From Treponema sp. UBA4326 (GTDB lineage Bacteria; Spirochaetota; Spirochaetia; Treponematales; Treponemataceae): a DNA stretch of 23,265 nt. The notes beneath the pieces are model-generated. The model saw only the letters and a list, made by a program, of their open reading frames with translations, was not told where the DNA came from and did not search any database. Each line of letters starts with the position of its first letter. Within the stretch, counting starts at the first letter, position 1. Shown here piece by piece: positions 1 through 7,742 of the stretch. A program made the translations under genes and the position numbers. The stretch is from the NCBI GenBank assembly GCA_002393835.1, contig DGTW01000173.1:1-23265 (forward strand). Direction: 5' to 3'.

Positions 1-1
1 T

Positions 2-379
2 GAGGTCGAGCACAGGTTCAAAACGGAAAAAACTTCAATCGGATACATTGACAGCGTTGACCGAAACTGCCGTCTTTTCGATAGCGAGGAAAGTTTCATC
101 CAGTACAAAGTCAAGTTCGATGCCGCAAAACAGAATAAAATCATCCTTACGGTCTACGGAAAAGACAAGGGAAGCCTGACCGTCTCTTACGGAAGCGAAA
201 TATTGGAGACACTTGCGCTCAAAGGCGACGGCGGGGATGAACTTGTGGACATCAGCGTTGAAGTGCCGAAAAAGCTCGTCAAGGCAAAGCAGAAAAGCGC
301 TAAAATTGTCCGGGAAGACATCATTCTGAAAGGAAGCAAAGGCTCAAGAATTCTTGAAGTAAGGGTCGTGAATAAATAG
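2..379 (+). CDS. C-terminal fragment of probable GH127/GH146 (DUF1680) beta-L-arabinofuranosidase
   Basis: The reading frame is open from the window edge to TAG at 377-379, giving 125 residues of a longer protein whose start lies outside. It begins with a piece of the type HRFKTEK..GY..S.DRNCR, then alternating beta strands (QYKVKFDA, KIILTVYGKDKG, ELVDISVEVPKKL, SRILEVRVVNK). The order 'H..E...GY....R.....F.Y.v..d.....L.V.Y.G.D.G' resembles the C-terminal beta-sandwich of DUF1680-type beta-L-arabinofuranosidases, where a Y-W/x-G-x-D-x-G strand is typical. No catalytic residues lie in this part, so the identity rests on fold-like pattern and on the arabinan context. It converges on the minus-strand importer operon, with a shared terminator between them. 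It could also be the end of another sandwich-bearing glycosidase. Confidence 0.5.
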   Translation, partial: EVEHRFKTEKTSIGYIDSVDRNCRLFDSEESFIQYKVKFDAAKQNKIILTVYGKDKGSLTVSYGSEILETLALKGDGGDELVDISVEVPKKLVKAKQKSAKIVREDIILKGSKGSRILEVRVVNK

Positions 380-392
380 CACACTTCGTTGT

Positions 393-470
393 GCTGTCCC
401 CCACTCTACGGGGGCAAATCCCCCGTAACGCCCCCCAATATAACTTTCGGGACAGCCCTTTTTTTGCAAT
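393..470. terminator. Nested-hairpin terminator between convergent genes
   Basis: An outer inverted repeat GCTGTCCC (393-400) / GGGACAGC (449-456) encloses a perfect inner stem TACGGGGG (407-414) / CCCCCGTA (420-427) with a 5-nt loop. On the plus strand the outer stem is followed by CCCTTTTTTTGC and a second T run (472-476). It lies between the end of the GH127-like gene (379) and the end of the GH43 gene (475). It most clearly serves the plus strand; whether it also stops minus-strand transcription is inference. Confidence 0.7.
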
Positions 471-474
471 TTTT

Positions 475-1395
475 TTACAGCTTGTCTATTTCGATTTCTT
501 CAATCATCAGCTTGCTTCGGCCGTCGTCCTTCCTGTCGTAGGCATGATAAACGAGGTAGATTTTTCCGTCATCATCCTTAAACACGGTGTTGTGGCCGGG
601 GCCGGCCCACTTCTCAAAGCTGAAGGAATCCCGCAGTGTCGCCCCTCCGCCCCAGCGCATGTCAATTCCTTCATCATCAATATAAGGACCTGTGATTTTA
701 TCTGATACGCCAAAGACGATGTGATAAGAGCTGGCCACTCCCCTGCAGCAAAAATCATGGGAAGCGAAAAGATAATATTTGCCTTTGTGGGGAAAAATAA
801 AGCCGCCTTCAATAGGATTAGGCTCTGGTAAGCCCTCTCCTTTTTTCTGGCGGGAAGCAATGAAAAGCGGCTCGACCAGCTTTCCCTCTGGATTCAGGTC
901 AGCTGCTCCGTTTTTGCAAAGGGGATGGAGCACAAGACCGCCCCAAAAAGAGCCGAACAAAAGCCAGTCCTTTCCGCTTTCATCTGCACAGACGGCAGGA
1001 TCAATGGCATTATACTTGTCCCCCTCTCCAGAAGAAACAACCCTGCCACAGTCCCGCCAGCCATAATTTTTGGAAGTGGGGTCAAGCGTTTTATTACATG
1101 CAAGCCCAATTACGGAAGTGTTCTTCCCAAAAGAGCTCACTGAATAATAAAGCCGCCATTCTCCATTCCGATAAACAATCTCCGGTGCCCAAAAGTCTTT
1201 TCCATCTGAATCTGGAACGAACTCAAAGACCCAGTCTGGCAGCTTTTCAAAAACCTTACCGCCGTATTTCCATGAAAGCAAATCAGAAGAAGTATAAAAA
1301 TACCCGTGGGTGGAAAAGCAGTAGTAGACACTGCCTTCCTTTACGATAAGCGGGTCATGTACAGGAACATCGACGGTCAAGTTCAAAAGCGCCAT
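475..1395 (-). CDS. Cytoplasmic GH43 endo-1,5-alpha-L-arabinanase-like hydrolase
   Basis: A 306-residue single-domain GH43 five-bladed propeller. The three GH43 carboxylates are visible: D14 in VHDP (base), D132 in NAIDP (pKa modulator) and E196 in PIEGGF (acid). The GPGHN motif at H268 and the FASHDFCCRG and LLFGSFWGG strings are typical of the endo-arabinanase branch. There is no signal peptide or lipobox, so it should act in the cytoplasm, probably on arabino-oligosaccharides brought in by the importer encoded just upstream. It is the last gene of that operon. Its ATG starts one base after the stop of the permease gene, and no clear ribosome binding site precedes it, so translational coupling is likely. 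Exact product specificity (endo versus exo) cannot be read from sequence. Confidence 0.93.
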   Translation of the reverse strand: MALLNLTVDVPVHDPLIVKEGSVYYCFSTHGYFYTSSDLLSWKYGGKVFEKLPDWVFEFVPDSDGKDFWAPEIVYRNGEWRLYYSVSSFGKNTSVIGLACNKTLDPTSKNYGWRDCGRVVSSGEGDKYNAIDPAVCADESGKDWLLFGSFWGGLVLHPLCKNGAADLNPEGKLVEPLFIASRQKKGEGLPEPNPIEGGFIFPHKGKYYLFASHDFCCRGVASSYHIVFGVSDKITGPYIDDEGIDMRWGGGATLRDSFSFEKWAGPGHNTVFKDDDGKIYLVYHAYDRKDDGRSKLMIEEIEIDKL

Positions 1396-1396
1396 A

Positions 1397-2290
1397 TTAT
1401 TTTAGACCACTGAGAGCAACAGATGCGATAATCTGCCGCTGGAAGATGATGAATACGATGATAATCGGCAAAAGCGAAATGACGCTCGCAGTAAGCAAAA
1501 GCGGATAATCCGTATTGATTGCGTACATCGCATTCAGCCGGCTGATCATAACCTGAACAGTGAGCAAAGCGTCATCGTGCAGGTAGATGCTGGGAGCGAA
1601 GTAATCGTTCCAGGCCGCCATGAACCACAAAATTCCCTGAGCCGCAATTGCAGGCTTGGCGTTTGGAAGCATAATCTGAAGGAAGATGCGGAAATAGCCC
1701 GCACCGTCAATTCGAGCGCTCTCAATCACCGAAGTCGGAATGCCGCTCATGTACTGGCGAAGGAAGAAAATCATGCCGACATTACCCAGCATTCCCGGGA
1801 TAATCAGAGGAAGCCATGTGTTTACCCAGCCGATTCGGGCATAGATGATAAACTGAGGAATCATGATTACCGAGAAAGGAATCATCATCGTGGCAAGCTC
1901 TGCCAAAAATAGCTTTGCCTTGCCGGGGAAACGCAACTTTGAATAACTGAAAGCCGCAAGGGAAGACACGAATGTGCCGACCACGATTGTGCTTACAGAA
2001 ATGATGATTGAGTTTAAGATACCTCTCTGCAAGGCAGGCTCCATCTGCCAGACCCGCTTGAAATAATTTTCCCACTGAGGATTAGCAGGCATGGCAAGCG
2101 ACAGCTGCGTTGTAAGGAACTGTCCCGGAGTTTTGAGGGAAGACTCAAACATCCAGATAAGGGGGATAATCATTACGATTGCACCCGAAAAAAGGAAGGC
2201 ATAGATCAGCCCGTCCGCCCTTCGTGAATGCAGGGGAGCCGCATGGACTTTAGATTTCAATTTTTTTATGTCGATTGTAGATTCTGCCAT
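1397..2290 (-). CDS. Carbohydrate ABC transporter permease, MalG/AraQ type
   Basis: A 297-residue inner-membrane permease. Several hydrophobic segments are visible (about residues 29-47, 92-113, 128-150, 160-177, and two near the C-terminus). The EAA loop that contacts the ATPase is at about 190-212 (ESARIDGAGYF..F..I.LPNAKP). The N-terminus up to about residue 25 is cytoplasmic and basic. It pairs with the MalF-type permease 9 bp upstream and the solute-binding protein before that, the usual gene order of the CUT1 sugar-importer family. The start has a good AGGAG site (GGAATAGGAGAGAAAGATG). The substrate is inferred from the surrounding arabinan genes to be arabino-oligosaccharides. Confidence 0.95.
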   Translation of the reverse strand: MAESTIDIKKLKSKVHAAPLHSRRADGLIYAFLFSGAIVMIIPLIWMFESSLKTPGQFLTTQLSLAMPANPQWENYFKRVWQMEPALQRGILNSIIISVSTIVVGTFVSSLAAFSYSKLRFPGKAKLFLAELATMMIPFSVIMIPQFIIYARIGWVNTWLPLIIPGMLGNVGMIFFLRQYMSGIPTSVIESARIDGAGYFRIFLQIMLPNAKPAIAAQGILWFMAAWNDYFAPSIYLHDDALLTVQVMISRLNAMYAINTDYPLLLTASVISLLPIIIVFIIFQRQIIASVALSGLK

Positions 2291-2299
2291 CTTTCTCTC

Positions 2300-3277
2300 C
2301 TATTCCAAATAGTTTTCGCTGGCAGGATTCATCTTGAACTGAATCGCCGTAACAGCAAAGATAATCAGGGCAAGAACCCAGGCCGCCGCACATGCAAAGC
2401 CTTTTTCGTCTGCACCGAAAGCATGCTGCCAGATGTAGAATACGATTGTGGCAGAAGCATAATCAGGACCACCGTCAGTAGTCATAATCTGAGGCTCAAC
2501 AATCATCTGTGAGCCGCCAATAATACCAGTGACAACTATATAGAAGGTAATTGGCTGCATTAAAGGCCAGGTGATTTTTCGGAAAATCGTCCACCTGTTG
2601 GCACCGTCAATGACAGCCGCCTCGTAATAGCTTCTTGGAAGATTCTGCAGGGCACCAAGATAAAGGAGAGCCGTACCGCCGACACCACGCCAGACACACA
2701 TAATCATAATAGAAGGTTTGACGGTGTGGGCATTCTGCAGCCAGTTTGGCAGGCTTTCTTTTGGAATACCGATGGCGGCCAAAACTTGATTCAAAAGACC
2801 ATAGTCGCCGTTGTAAAGCCAGCCCCAAAGAAGGGCAACCGCAACGATTGAAGATACGACCGGAATGTAGTAAATGACACGGAAAACCTTAACGCCTGGC
2901 AAACCACTGTTAAAGGACAGGGCAAGGGCAAAAGCCCAAACCAAGCCAATTGGAATTCCAATCATGTACCAGAAGGTATTCCAGAGAGCCTTCCAGAACT
3001 GAATGTCCGAAAAAAGCTCCTTGTAATTCTCAAAACCACAGAAGAACCACTCCCGTGAATCCGCATCCATGCTGAACAACTGTGTGAGATCGGTCATCGA
3101 ATCCCATCTCGTAAAACTTGCGAAAATCGAGAAAAGGAATGGACCGGAAGTAAAGAGGATAAAACCGATGATTGGCGGCAATACGAACAAAAGTCCGCAA
3201 ATCGCCTCATCATTCCACCTTCTTTTCTTTTTCTTTTTTTGTGCCTCAACATTAGCCTGAGAAACTGCCTCTGCCAT
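2300..3277 (-). CDS. Carbohydrate ABC transporter permease, MalF/AraP type
   Basis: A 325-residue inner-membrane permease. After a lysine/arginine-rich cytoplasmic tail (residues 14-20) come hydrophobic spans at about 26-50, 100-120, 132-152, 188-210 and two more C-terminal. The EAA loop is at about 217-242 (YYEAAVIDGANRW..F..I.WPLMQP), as expected for the CUT1 family. Start supported by TAGGAGCTTGTTATG. It lies 16 bp downstream of the solute-binding protein gene and 9 bp upstream of its MalG-type partner. No ATP-binding subunit is encoded in the window, so the pair probably uses a shared MsmX/UgpC-like ATPase from elsewhere, as many CUT1 importers do. Confidence 0.95.
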   Translation of the reverse strand: MAEAVSQANVEAQKKKKKRRWNDEAICGLLFVLPPIIGFILFTSGPFLFSIFASFTRWDSMTDLTQLFSMDADSREWFFCGFENYKELFSDIQFWKALWNTFWYMIGIPIGLVWAFALALSFNSGLPGVKVFRVIYYIPVVSSIVAVALLWGWLYNGDYGLLNQVLAAIGIPKESLPNWLQNAHTVKPSIMIMCVWRGVGGTALLYLGALQNLPRSYYEAAVIDGANRWTIFRKITWPLMQPITFYIVVTGIIGGSQMIVEPQIMTTDGGPDYASATIVFYIWQHAFGADEKGFACAAAWVLALIIFAVTAIQFKMNPASENYLE

Positions 3278-3293
3278 AACAAGCTCCTAAAAA

Positions 3294-4655
3294 TTATTTT
3301 TTGTTACGAGCCGCACTCTGCCTGGCACGCTGCAAGGCCTTGTCAAGTTCTCGCTGCATCTGCGGCTGAATCTTGGCGCAGTAATCTTTTGCAGAAAGTT
3401 TTCCATCCAAAACCCGCTGAATTCCCATGTAGAATTTGTCATACCAGACTGAGTTGTAAGTGTAGTCTGAAGGCCATGAGCGGCCGGTTTTTGAAATGAT
3501 GTTGATGTATTCCTGTCGGTTGGCAGGTTTTCCTGGTTTTGAAGTATAGCGCCTTGCAAGTGATTTGAGGTTAGGAATCTGCAAGTCCATGTCTGAGTAC
3601 ATTTTGTTTGCCTCTTCATCAGCAGAAAGATACAAAGCAAGCTCGGCTGCAAGCCGAGGATTTTTTGAAGTTGCCGCAACAGCATAGCCTACACCACCAC
3701 GATAAGTTGCCGTCTGGTTTGCAGAAGTGTGAACCGGCCAAGGAATCAAGTCATATTCAAATTTGATGACTTCCGGATCGTTGAATTTTGCCAAATCCCA
3801 TGGACCTGCAGGGAAGAAAGCAAGCTCGCCTTTAATCCATCGCTGGTAAGTGTCGAGTGACTGAGCCTGTGTGGCTGTTGGTGTTACAGGACGGAATTTT
3901 GAGAGGCCTGCAACAGGATACTGGCTGTTGCCCAAAGTCATGTTTGCCCAATACTGCAAGGCCTCGACGAATTTTGGATCGCTTACAGTAACTTTTGTAT
4001 GTGTCGAATCAAGGAAGTCAGCACCGTTACCCCATACGAACTGAATGAAAGCCCAGTGAATGTTAAGACCTGTTCCAAAAACATCATTCTGACCGTCGCC
4101 ATTGTTATCGCGGGTAAGTTTTTCACAAACATCGATAAATTCCTGCCATGTATATGGAGTATCCTTGCTTGGAAGCGGAACCTTGTACTTTTCGAAAAGT
4201 GTTTTATTGTAAGCCAAGGCAAAGGGACCGAAATCCTTTGGCAAAGCCCAGATTGCCTCTCCCTTACCAAGCTCTTTGCCATCGTAGCGGTATGTGTCTA
4301 CTGCACTCTCGTACAAATCTGCGAAGTTAACGCCTCTTACGCTTTTTACATAAGGAGACAAGTCAAGGACTTTTCTATTATCTACATACTGACGGACTTC
4401 ACCGGGGCCAAGATAGAAAACATCAGGAAGATTGTTAGCAGCAAGCTGAGCCTGAATTTTTGCCCCATACTCATTTTGAGTTGAAGAAATGAATTTTACT
4501 TTCGTTCCCTTGTGAGTCTGCTCGAAGCGGGCAATTACCTTGTCAAGGATTGCCTTTTCCTGTGGCTGAGCATAAATCATAAGAGTCAGTTCTTCGCTGA
4601 ATGCCGCAGAAAGGCACATAGCAGCGCCGACCAATGCCATAAGTATTTTTTTCAT
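3294..4655 (-). CDS. Extracellular (periplasmic) sugar-binding protein of ABC importer, family 1
   Basis: A 453-residue solute-binding protein. The N-terminus MKKILMALVGAAMCLSAAFS followed by EE is a type I signal peptide; the Cys at position 14 is preceded by Met, so it is not a convincing lipobox. The mature part shows family-1 landmarks: ARFEQTHKGTKVKF, the NNLPDVFYLGPGEV segment, a Trp/Tyr-rich sugar-site region (WGNGADF), FFPAGPWDL and GGVGYAVAATSKNP. Start chosen at the ATG at 4653-4655 because GGAGG sits just upstream; an in-frame ATG 33 bp earlier would spoil the signal peptide. It is first in the operon with both permeases and a cytoplasmic GH43, so arabino-oligosaccharides are the likely ligand. 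Confidence 0.95.
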   Translation of the reverse strand: MKKILMALVGAAMCLSAAFSEELTLMIYAQPQEKAILDKVIARFEQTHKGTKVKFISSTQNEYGAKIQAQLAANNLPDVFYLGPGEVRQYVDNRKVLDLSPYVKSVRGVNFADLYESAVDTYRYDGKELGKGEAIWALPKDFGPFALAYNKTLFEKYKVPLPSKDTPYTWQEFIDVCEKLTRDNNGDGQNDVFGTGLNIHWAFIQFVWGNGADFLDSTHTKVTVSDPKFVEALQYWANMTLGNSQYPVAGLSKFRPVTPTATQAQSLDTYQRWIKGELAFFPAGPWDLAKFNDPEVIKFEYDLIPWPVHTSANQTATYRGGVGYAVAATSKNPRLAAELALYLSADEEANKMYSDMDLQIPNLKSLARRYTSKPGKPANRQEYINIISKTGRSWPSDYTYNSVWYDKFYMGIQRVLDGKLSAKDYCAKIQPQMQRELDKALQRARQSAARNKK

Positions 4656-4709
4656 AAATCCTCCTTTATTAAATGCATAACTTAGCACACAATATTCTCT
4701 TATAATTAA

Positions 4710-4738
4710 ATTGTAAGTCTGAAATTTTTATCTGTCAA
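4710..4738 (-). promoter_or_regulatory. Sigma-70-type promoter of the importer operon
   Basis: On the minus strand, TTGACA (4738-4733) is separated by 17 bp from TACAAT (4715-4710), a near-consensus promoter. Transcription should start near 4703, about 48 nt before the start codon of the solute-binding protein. The conserved TTGATAT element lies directly upstream, leaving 6 bp to the -35 box. Confidence 0.8.
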
Positions 4739-4744
4739 GAAAAA

Positions 4745-4777
4745 TTGATATAAATCAATCTTTTTTGATATAAAAAC
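4745..4777. promoter_or_regulatory. TTGATAT tandem operator element, copy A (importer operon)
   Basis: A dyad TTGATATAAATCAA (4745-4758) is followed 20 bp on by a half-site TTGATATAAAAAC (4765-4777). The dyad matches the Crp/Fnr-family consensus TTGAT-N4-ATCAA exactly. Its edge is 6 bp from the -35 box of the importer promoter. The far end of the element overlaps the stop codon of the secreted GH43 gene (4777-4779). Confidence 0.7.
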
Positions 4778-6561
4778 TATTTTTCCCGCTTGTTACCCCA
4801 GAAGTATTCGCCGGTCTTCTCGCCATCGATAGTTGTGAAAGTAATTGTCTGTCTGTTCTTGCCTTTTTTGCGAGCCCAGTCAACGGCATTGAGAACATAG
4901 CCACGGAAAGTTCCGCTTCCCTCAAGGGAAATCGTGAATGTATAACCATCGGAAGAAAGAGTCCAGCTTCCACTGTAGGCTCCGCTTACCTTGCCATCTG
5001 CAGAAAGGCTTATCATTTTTGACTCCGTTGGAATACCGTCAGCAGCAACGACGGTTACAGGGTCATTCTGACCGAATGGCTTGTAGTCCTTGGCATCACT
5101 TCCTCGAACCGTGAGAATCGTATCGTAGTTTCCGGCGATGTCAGCAGCAGTAAGCGGCACGAGTTTTTCGGTAAAGTTTTTGTCCTCGTAATACTCATTC
5201 TGATTTAAGACAGGCCAGCCATCATCAGTGAAGAAAAGCTGGTGAACCTGAAGAAAGAAGAAGTAACCGGGAAGGAAGTTTGTGCGGGCATGGCAGGCAA
5301 AAAGAATCTTTCCGTCATTTGAACGCATGATGCTCTGACCGCCCTGACAGCGGAAGTTAAATTCTTTTTCGAGAGAATGAGAACCGATGATTTTGCTTCC
5401 GATTTCGTGATAATTGCTGGCATCCATTGCATCGAGGTACATGCTCTTTCCACTTCCGTCAATGAATGGACCTGTGACTTGTTTTGAGCGGCCTACTCCG
5501 ACCCGGTAATCCCAATCCAGACTTCCCATCGAGACGAAGCAGTAGTAATAGCCGTTCTCGCTGTTGTAAATGACCTGAGCACCCTCATAAGCGGCTCCGT
5601 ATCCTCCGGCAATTGCGATTCCGAATGCGCCCGGAACAGTATCAGCAGGCTCGTCGATTTCCTTGCCGTCAGCAGGATTGACCGGCTTCAATGAAACTGC
5701 ATCCACATACATGAGGGCAATTCCGCCCTTCCATGAGCCGTAAGTTAAGCCCCAGCATTTTCTTCCTTTGATTGTGTATTCGACATTCTTTCCTGTGGCC
5801 ACATCAGTGACGAATTCAGGGTCAATTCCGCCGAAACCGTAAGCCCAGCCACCGGCCGTGTCTGCCTCCTGCCCTGTGTGAGTGTCATAATTTGCCAGGT
5901 TGTAGCAGTATTGCTCGGCAATGCTTTTATCGTCGCTGTCCCAGGTGCGGTCGTACCAGGTGTAGCGGACTATGTTTGACTGCTTGTATGTGACCCCGAG
6001 ATTTTTTAGGGTCTCAGCAATTTTAGGGTCTTTTGCAGCAGCCTGAGCGGCCGGCCAGAAAGGACCTGTAGGGCTTGAAGAAATAGTGAGAGCGATAGCG
6101 GCATCCGGGTTTCCGGGAGAACGGCTGTCGGTGATAATTCCGTGTATTAAATAGTAGAGACCGTTCTGCTTGATGACAGTCGGTGCCCAGGTTGAAGCCT
6201 GAGCCATGTTGAAATTGACCCATTTGAGCCAGTCCTTATCCCATTTGCGCTGGATTGCGGATTTTGAAAGGCTCTGCCAGTGAACCAGGTCTTTTGAAGT
6301 TCGGATTTGAATGCCTTTTTGTCCCGCCCCACCAATAGCGGCATCCGTTGAATAAACATAGTAAGTTCCGTCATCATCCTGAAAAAGTTTTGGATCATGG
6401 CAGTTTAATGGACCCCAGACATCTTGCGAGCCATTGAAAGAAGAAGCATTGGCATATTTCGTGAGAACGGCCTTGTCAACATCATTTTTGGCGGCAAAGG
6501 CTGTCGAAATAAGTGAACAGGCAAAAACCGTGACAAGCCCTGTCCGAACAAGATTATTCAT
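4777..6561 (-). CDS. Secreted GH43 endo-1,5-alpha-L-arabinanase with GH43_C domain
   Basis: 594 residues. A type I signal peptide (residues 1-23, ending STAFA before AKND) sends it to the periplasm or outside. The GH43 propeller spans about residues 40-465, with D56 in CHDPKLF (base), D247 in GGIDPEF (modulator) and E326 in YEGAQ (acid). The last 120 residues or so (AADIAGNYDTIL to GEYFWGNK) form the beta-rich C-terminal domain found in large extracellular arabinanases (GH43_C type). GGAGG precedes the start. It is a close paralogue of the two lipoprotein arabinanases at 7743-12156 but is not lipid-anchored. No hairpin terminator follows, so read-through into the importer operon is possible. 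Confidence 0.95.
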   Translation of the reverse strand: MNNLVRTGLVTVFACSLISTAFAAKNDVDKAVLTKYANASSFNGSQDVWGPLNCHDPKLFQDDDGTYYVYSTDAAIGGAGQKGIQIRTSKDLVHWQSLSKSAIQRKWDKDWLKWVNFNMAQASTWAPTVIKQNGLYYLIHGIITDSRSPGNPDAAIALTISSSPTGPFWPAAQAAAKDPKIAETLKNLGVTYKQSNIVRYTWYDRTWDSDDKSIAEQYCYNLANYDTHTGQEADTAGGWAYGFGGIDPEFVTDVATGKNVEYTIKGRKCWGLTYGSWKGGIALMYVDAVSLKPVNPADGKEIDEPADTVPGAFGIAIAGGYGAAYEGAQVIYNSENGYYYCFVSMGSLDWDYRVGVGRSKQVTGPFIDGSGKSMYLDAMDASNYHEIGSKIIGSHSLEKEFNFRCQGGQSIMRSNDGKILFACHARTNFLPGYFFFLQVHQLFFTDDGWPVLNQNEYYEDKNFTEKLVPLTAADIAGNYDTILTVRGSDAKDYKPFGQNDPVTVVAADGIPTESKMISLSADGKVSGAYSGSWTLSSDGYTFTISLEGSGTFRGYVLNAVDWARKKGKNRQTITFTTIDGEKTGEYFWGNKREK

Positions 6562-6592
6562 TTTTTCCTCCTGTTTTGTATCCCAATAAAAG

Positions 6593-6625
6593 TTGATATG
6601 TTTTAACTTTTGTTGATATATATAT
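6593..6625. promoter_or_regulatory. TTGATAT tandem operator element, copy B (5' leader of secreted GH43)
   Basis: GTTGATAT occurs at 6592-6599 and again at 6612-6619, exactly 20 bp apart. The second copy extends to TTGATATATATATCA. The element lies just downstream of the putative start point of the GH43 promoter, inside its leader, between the -10 box and the ribosome binding site. Confidence 0.55.
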
Positions 6626-6626
6626 C

Positions 6627-6655
6627 AGTATAACACAGCTTTAAAATAATGAAAG
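6627..6655 (-). promoter_or_regulatory. Candidate promoter of secreted GH43 gene
   Basis: On the minus strand a good -10 TATACT (6632-6627) is preceded at 17 bp spacing by a poor -35 CTTTCA (6655-6650). A weak -35 would fit an activator-dependent promoter. A copy of the TTGATA...TATCAA dyad (6663-6676) lies 7 bp upstream of the -35 position and another element lies downstream. Confidence 0.45.
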
Positions 6656-6662
6656 AAAAATT

Positions 6663-6693
6663 TTGATAAATATCAAGTTTTTTGGAATAAAAC
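6663..6693. promoter_or_regulatory. TTGATA...TATCAA dyad with degenerate second half-site, copy B2
   Basis: TTGATAAATATCAA (6663-6676) matches TTGAT-N4-ATCAA. A weaker half-site TTGGAATAAAAC begins at 6682, 19 bp on instead of 20. It sits between two divergent genes and could act on the minus-strand GH43 promoter, on the plus-strand lipoprotein promoter, or both. Confidence 0.5.
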
Positions 6694-6703
6694 GGCTGAT
6701 TTA

Positions 6704-6712
6704 TGCTATACT
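6704..6712 (+). promoter_or_regulatory. Extended -10 promoter of the 317-aa lipoprotein gene
   Basis: TGCTATACT gives an extended -10 box (TG at 6704-6705, TATACT 6707-6712). A possible -35, TTGGAA, lies at 6682-6687 with a long 19-bp spacer. The start codon is 22 bp downstream, preceded by AGAGGA. Confidence 0.55.
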
Positions 6713-6734
6713 GAATTCAAAAGAGGATAATGAA

Positions 6735-7688
6735 ATGAAAAAACTGATTTTTTCGCTTTTTGGCGTAATTCCCTTCATATATGGTTGTGCTTCAATTCCT
6801 GTAGCCCTGAATGAATACTCACCAGTGGCAATTATGACAGTCTACTCAAACCCCAGCGTGCCCTGGTACGACGAAAAATCAAATTCAGAGTCAGTAGAGG
6901 ACGGAATCCTGAGTGGAGCCGTAAACAGGCTTATAAACAAAAAAAATCCCGAGCATGAGGAAAGGCAGGAACGAATAAATCAGGCAAGCGCCCTTCTCTC
7001 AGAAAAAATGCGGGAATTCGGTCTTGAAGTAATCGATCCGACCACAACCCCTGAAGTCTCGGCATACAAAAACGCAGGCAGTGGCTTTACGGATTATCTT
7101 GGAAACACGGTTCCGGCTCAAGGCTATGAGGCAATAACATCTTCAAACGGCAAGAGAAATAGAAGCCTTTGCAAAGAAAGCGGGGCCAAAAGCGTACTCT
7201 ATGTAAATTTCAGATTCCAGAAGGTTATGGTCAAGGAAGGCGTCCACAACAAGGGAGTTGCAGCCCGACTGGTAATGAGCGTTTTCGGAACAGACGAAAA
7301 TGGAAAAAGAATCATCAACAAAGAATACAAGGCCGTTTCAGAAGACTATGCAGATTTGGTAAAATCTTCCAACTGGGACAAAGAAAAGGTCGTTTCGCTT
7401 TTCCCGGATTTGGAAGACAAAGTAATCAGCCATTTCCTTGCAGACTACGCCCTTTCCGGTGACAAAGATTCATCTAGCACCTTTAAAGCCACCGCCATAA
7501 AGGTAAACCGCCCGATAATTGAAAGCAAACAGGCGGAAGCAGCCAGCGATGACCAAAAAACAGGAAGTCTTGAAGATGCACTTCTGGCAGAAAAAAAAGC
7601 CACGGCAAAAAAGCTGCTTGAAAGAGGAATGAGCGTCAAGGAAGCAAGCGAAATCACCGGGCTTTCTGAAGAAGAGATTGCGAGGTAA
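6735..7688 (+). CDS. Lipoprotein of unknown function with HTH-like C-terminal tail
   Basis: 317 residues, not recognised as a known enzyme. The signal peptide MKKLIFSLFGVIPFIYG ends in a lipobox IYG-C, lipid cysteine C18. Residues about 19-235 look like one mixed alpha/beta domain (ALLSEKMREFGLEVIDP, SGAKSVLYVNFRFQKV), the general style of periplasmic lipoproteins that track a stress or envelope state. Then comes a polar stretch, and a charged helical tail ending GMSVKEASEITGLSEEEIAR. The start was set at the ATG at 6735 because AGAGGA lies 9 bp before it and an earlier in-frame start gives no signal peptide. It is the only plus-strand gene within the locus core, divergent from the secreted GH43. 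Its role in arabinan use is unproven. Confidence 0.85.
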   Translation: MKKLIFSLFGVIPFIYGCASIPVALNEYSPVAIMTVYSNPSVPWYDEKSNSESVEDGILSGAVNRLINKKNPEHEERQERINQASALLSEKMREFGLEVIDPTTTPEVSAYKNAGSGFTDYLGNTVPAQGYEAITSSNGKRNRSLCKESGAKSVLYVNFRFQKVMVKEGVHNKGVAARLVMSVFGTDENGKRIINKEYKAVSEDYADLVKSSNWDKEKVVSLFPDLEDKVISHFLADYALSGDKDSSSTFKATAIKVNRPIIESKQAEAASDDQKTGSLEDALLAEKKATAKKLLERGMSVKEASEITGLSEEEIAR

Positions 7689-7699
7689 AAAAAAGAACT

Positions 7700-7727
7700 G
7701 GCAGTGCCAAGGTTAAAAAGCACTGCC
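7700..7727. terminator. Hairpin terminator between convergent genes
   Basis: GGCAGTGC (7700-7707) pairs with GCACTGCC (7720-7727), 8 bp with a 12-nt loop. On the minus strand it is followed by AGTTC and eight T, so it ends the two-gene lipoprotein arabinanase operon. On the plus strand the T content is low, so it is weaker there. Confidence 0.75.
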
Positions 7728-7742
7728 TGATAATCTTCAATC

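Noticed and set aside
3287..3685. A 132-codon minus-strand frame near the end of the solute-binding protein gene.
   Set aside because: It is a shifted frame of that gene, which reads through intact in its own frame.
3999..4484. A 161-codon plus-strand open frame.
   Set aside because: It lies antisense inside the solute-binding protein gene, has no ribosome binding site and no recognisable domain.
3294..4655. Solute-binding protein as a lipoprotein because of Cys14 in its signal peptide.
   Set aside because: The residue before the Cys is Met and the Cys lies mid-hydrophobic core; a type I site follows at AFS-EE.
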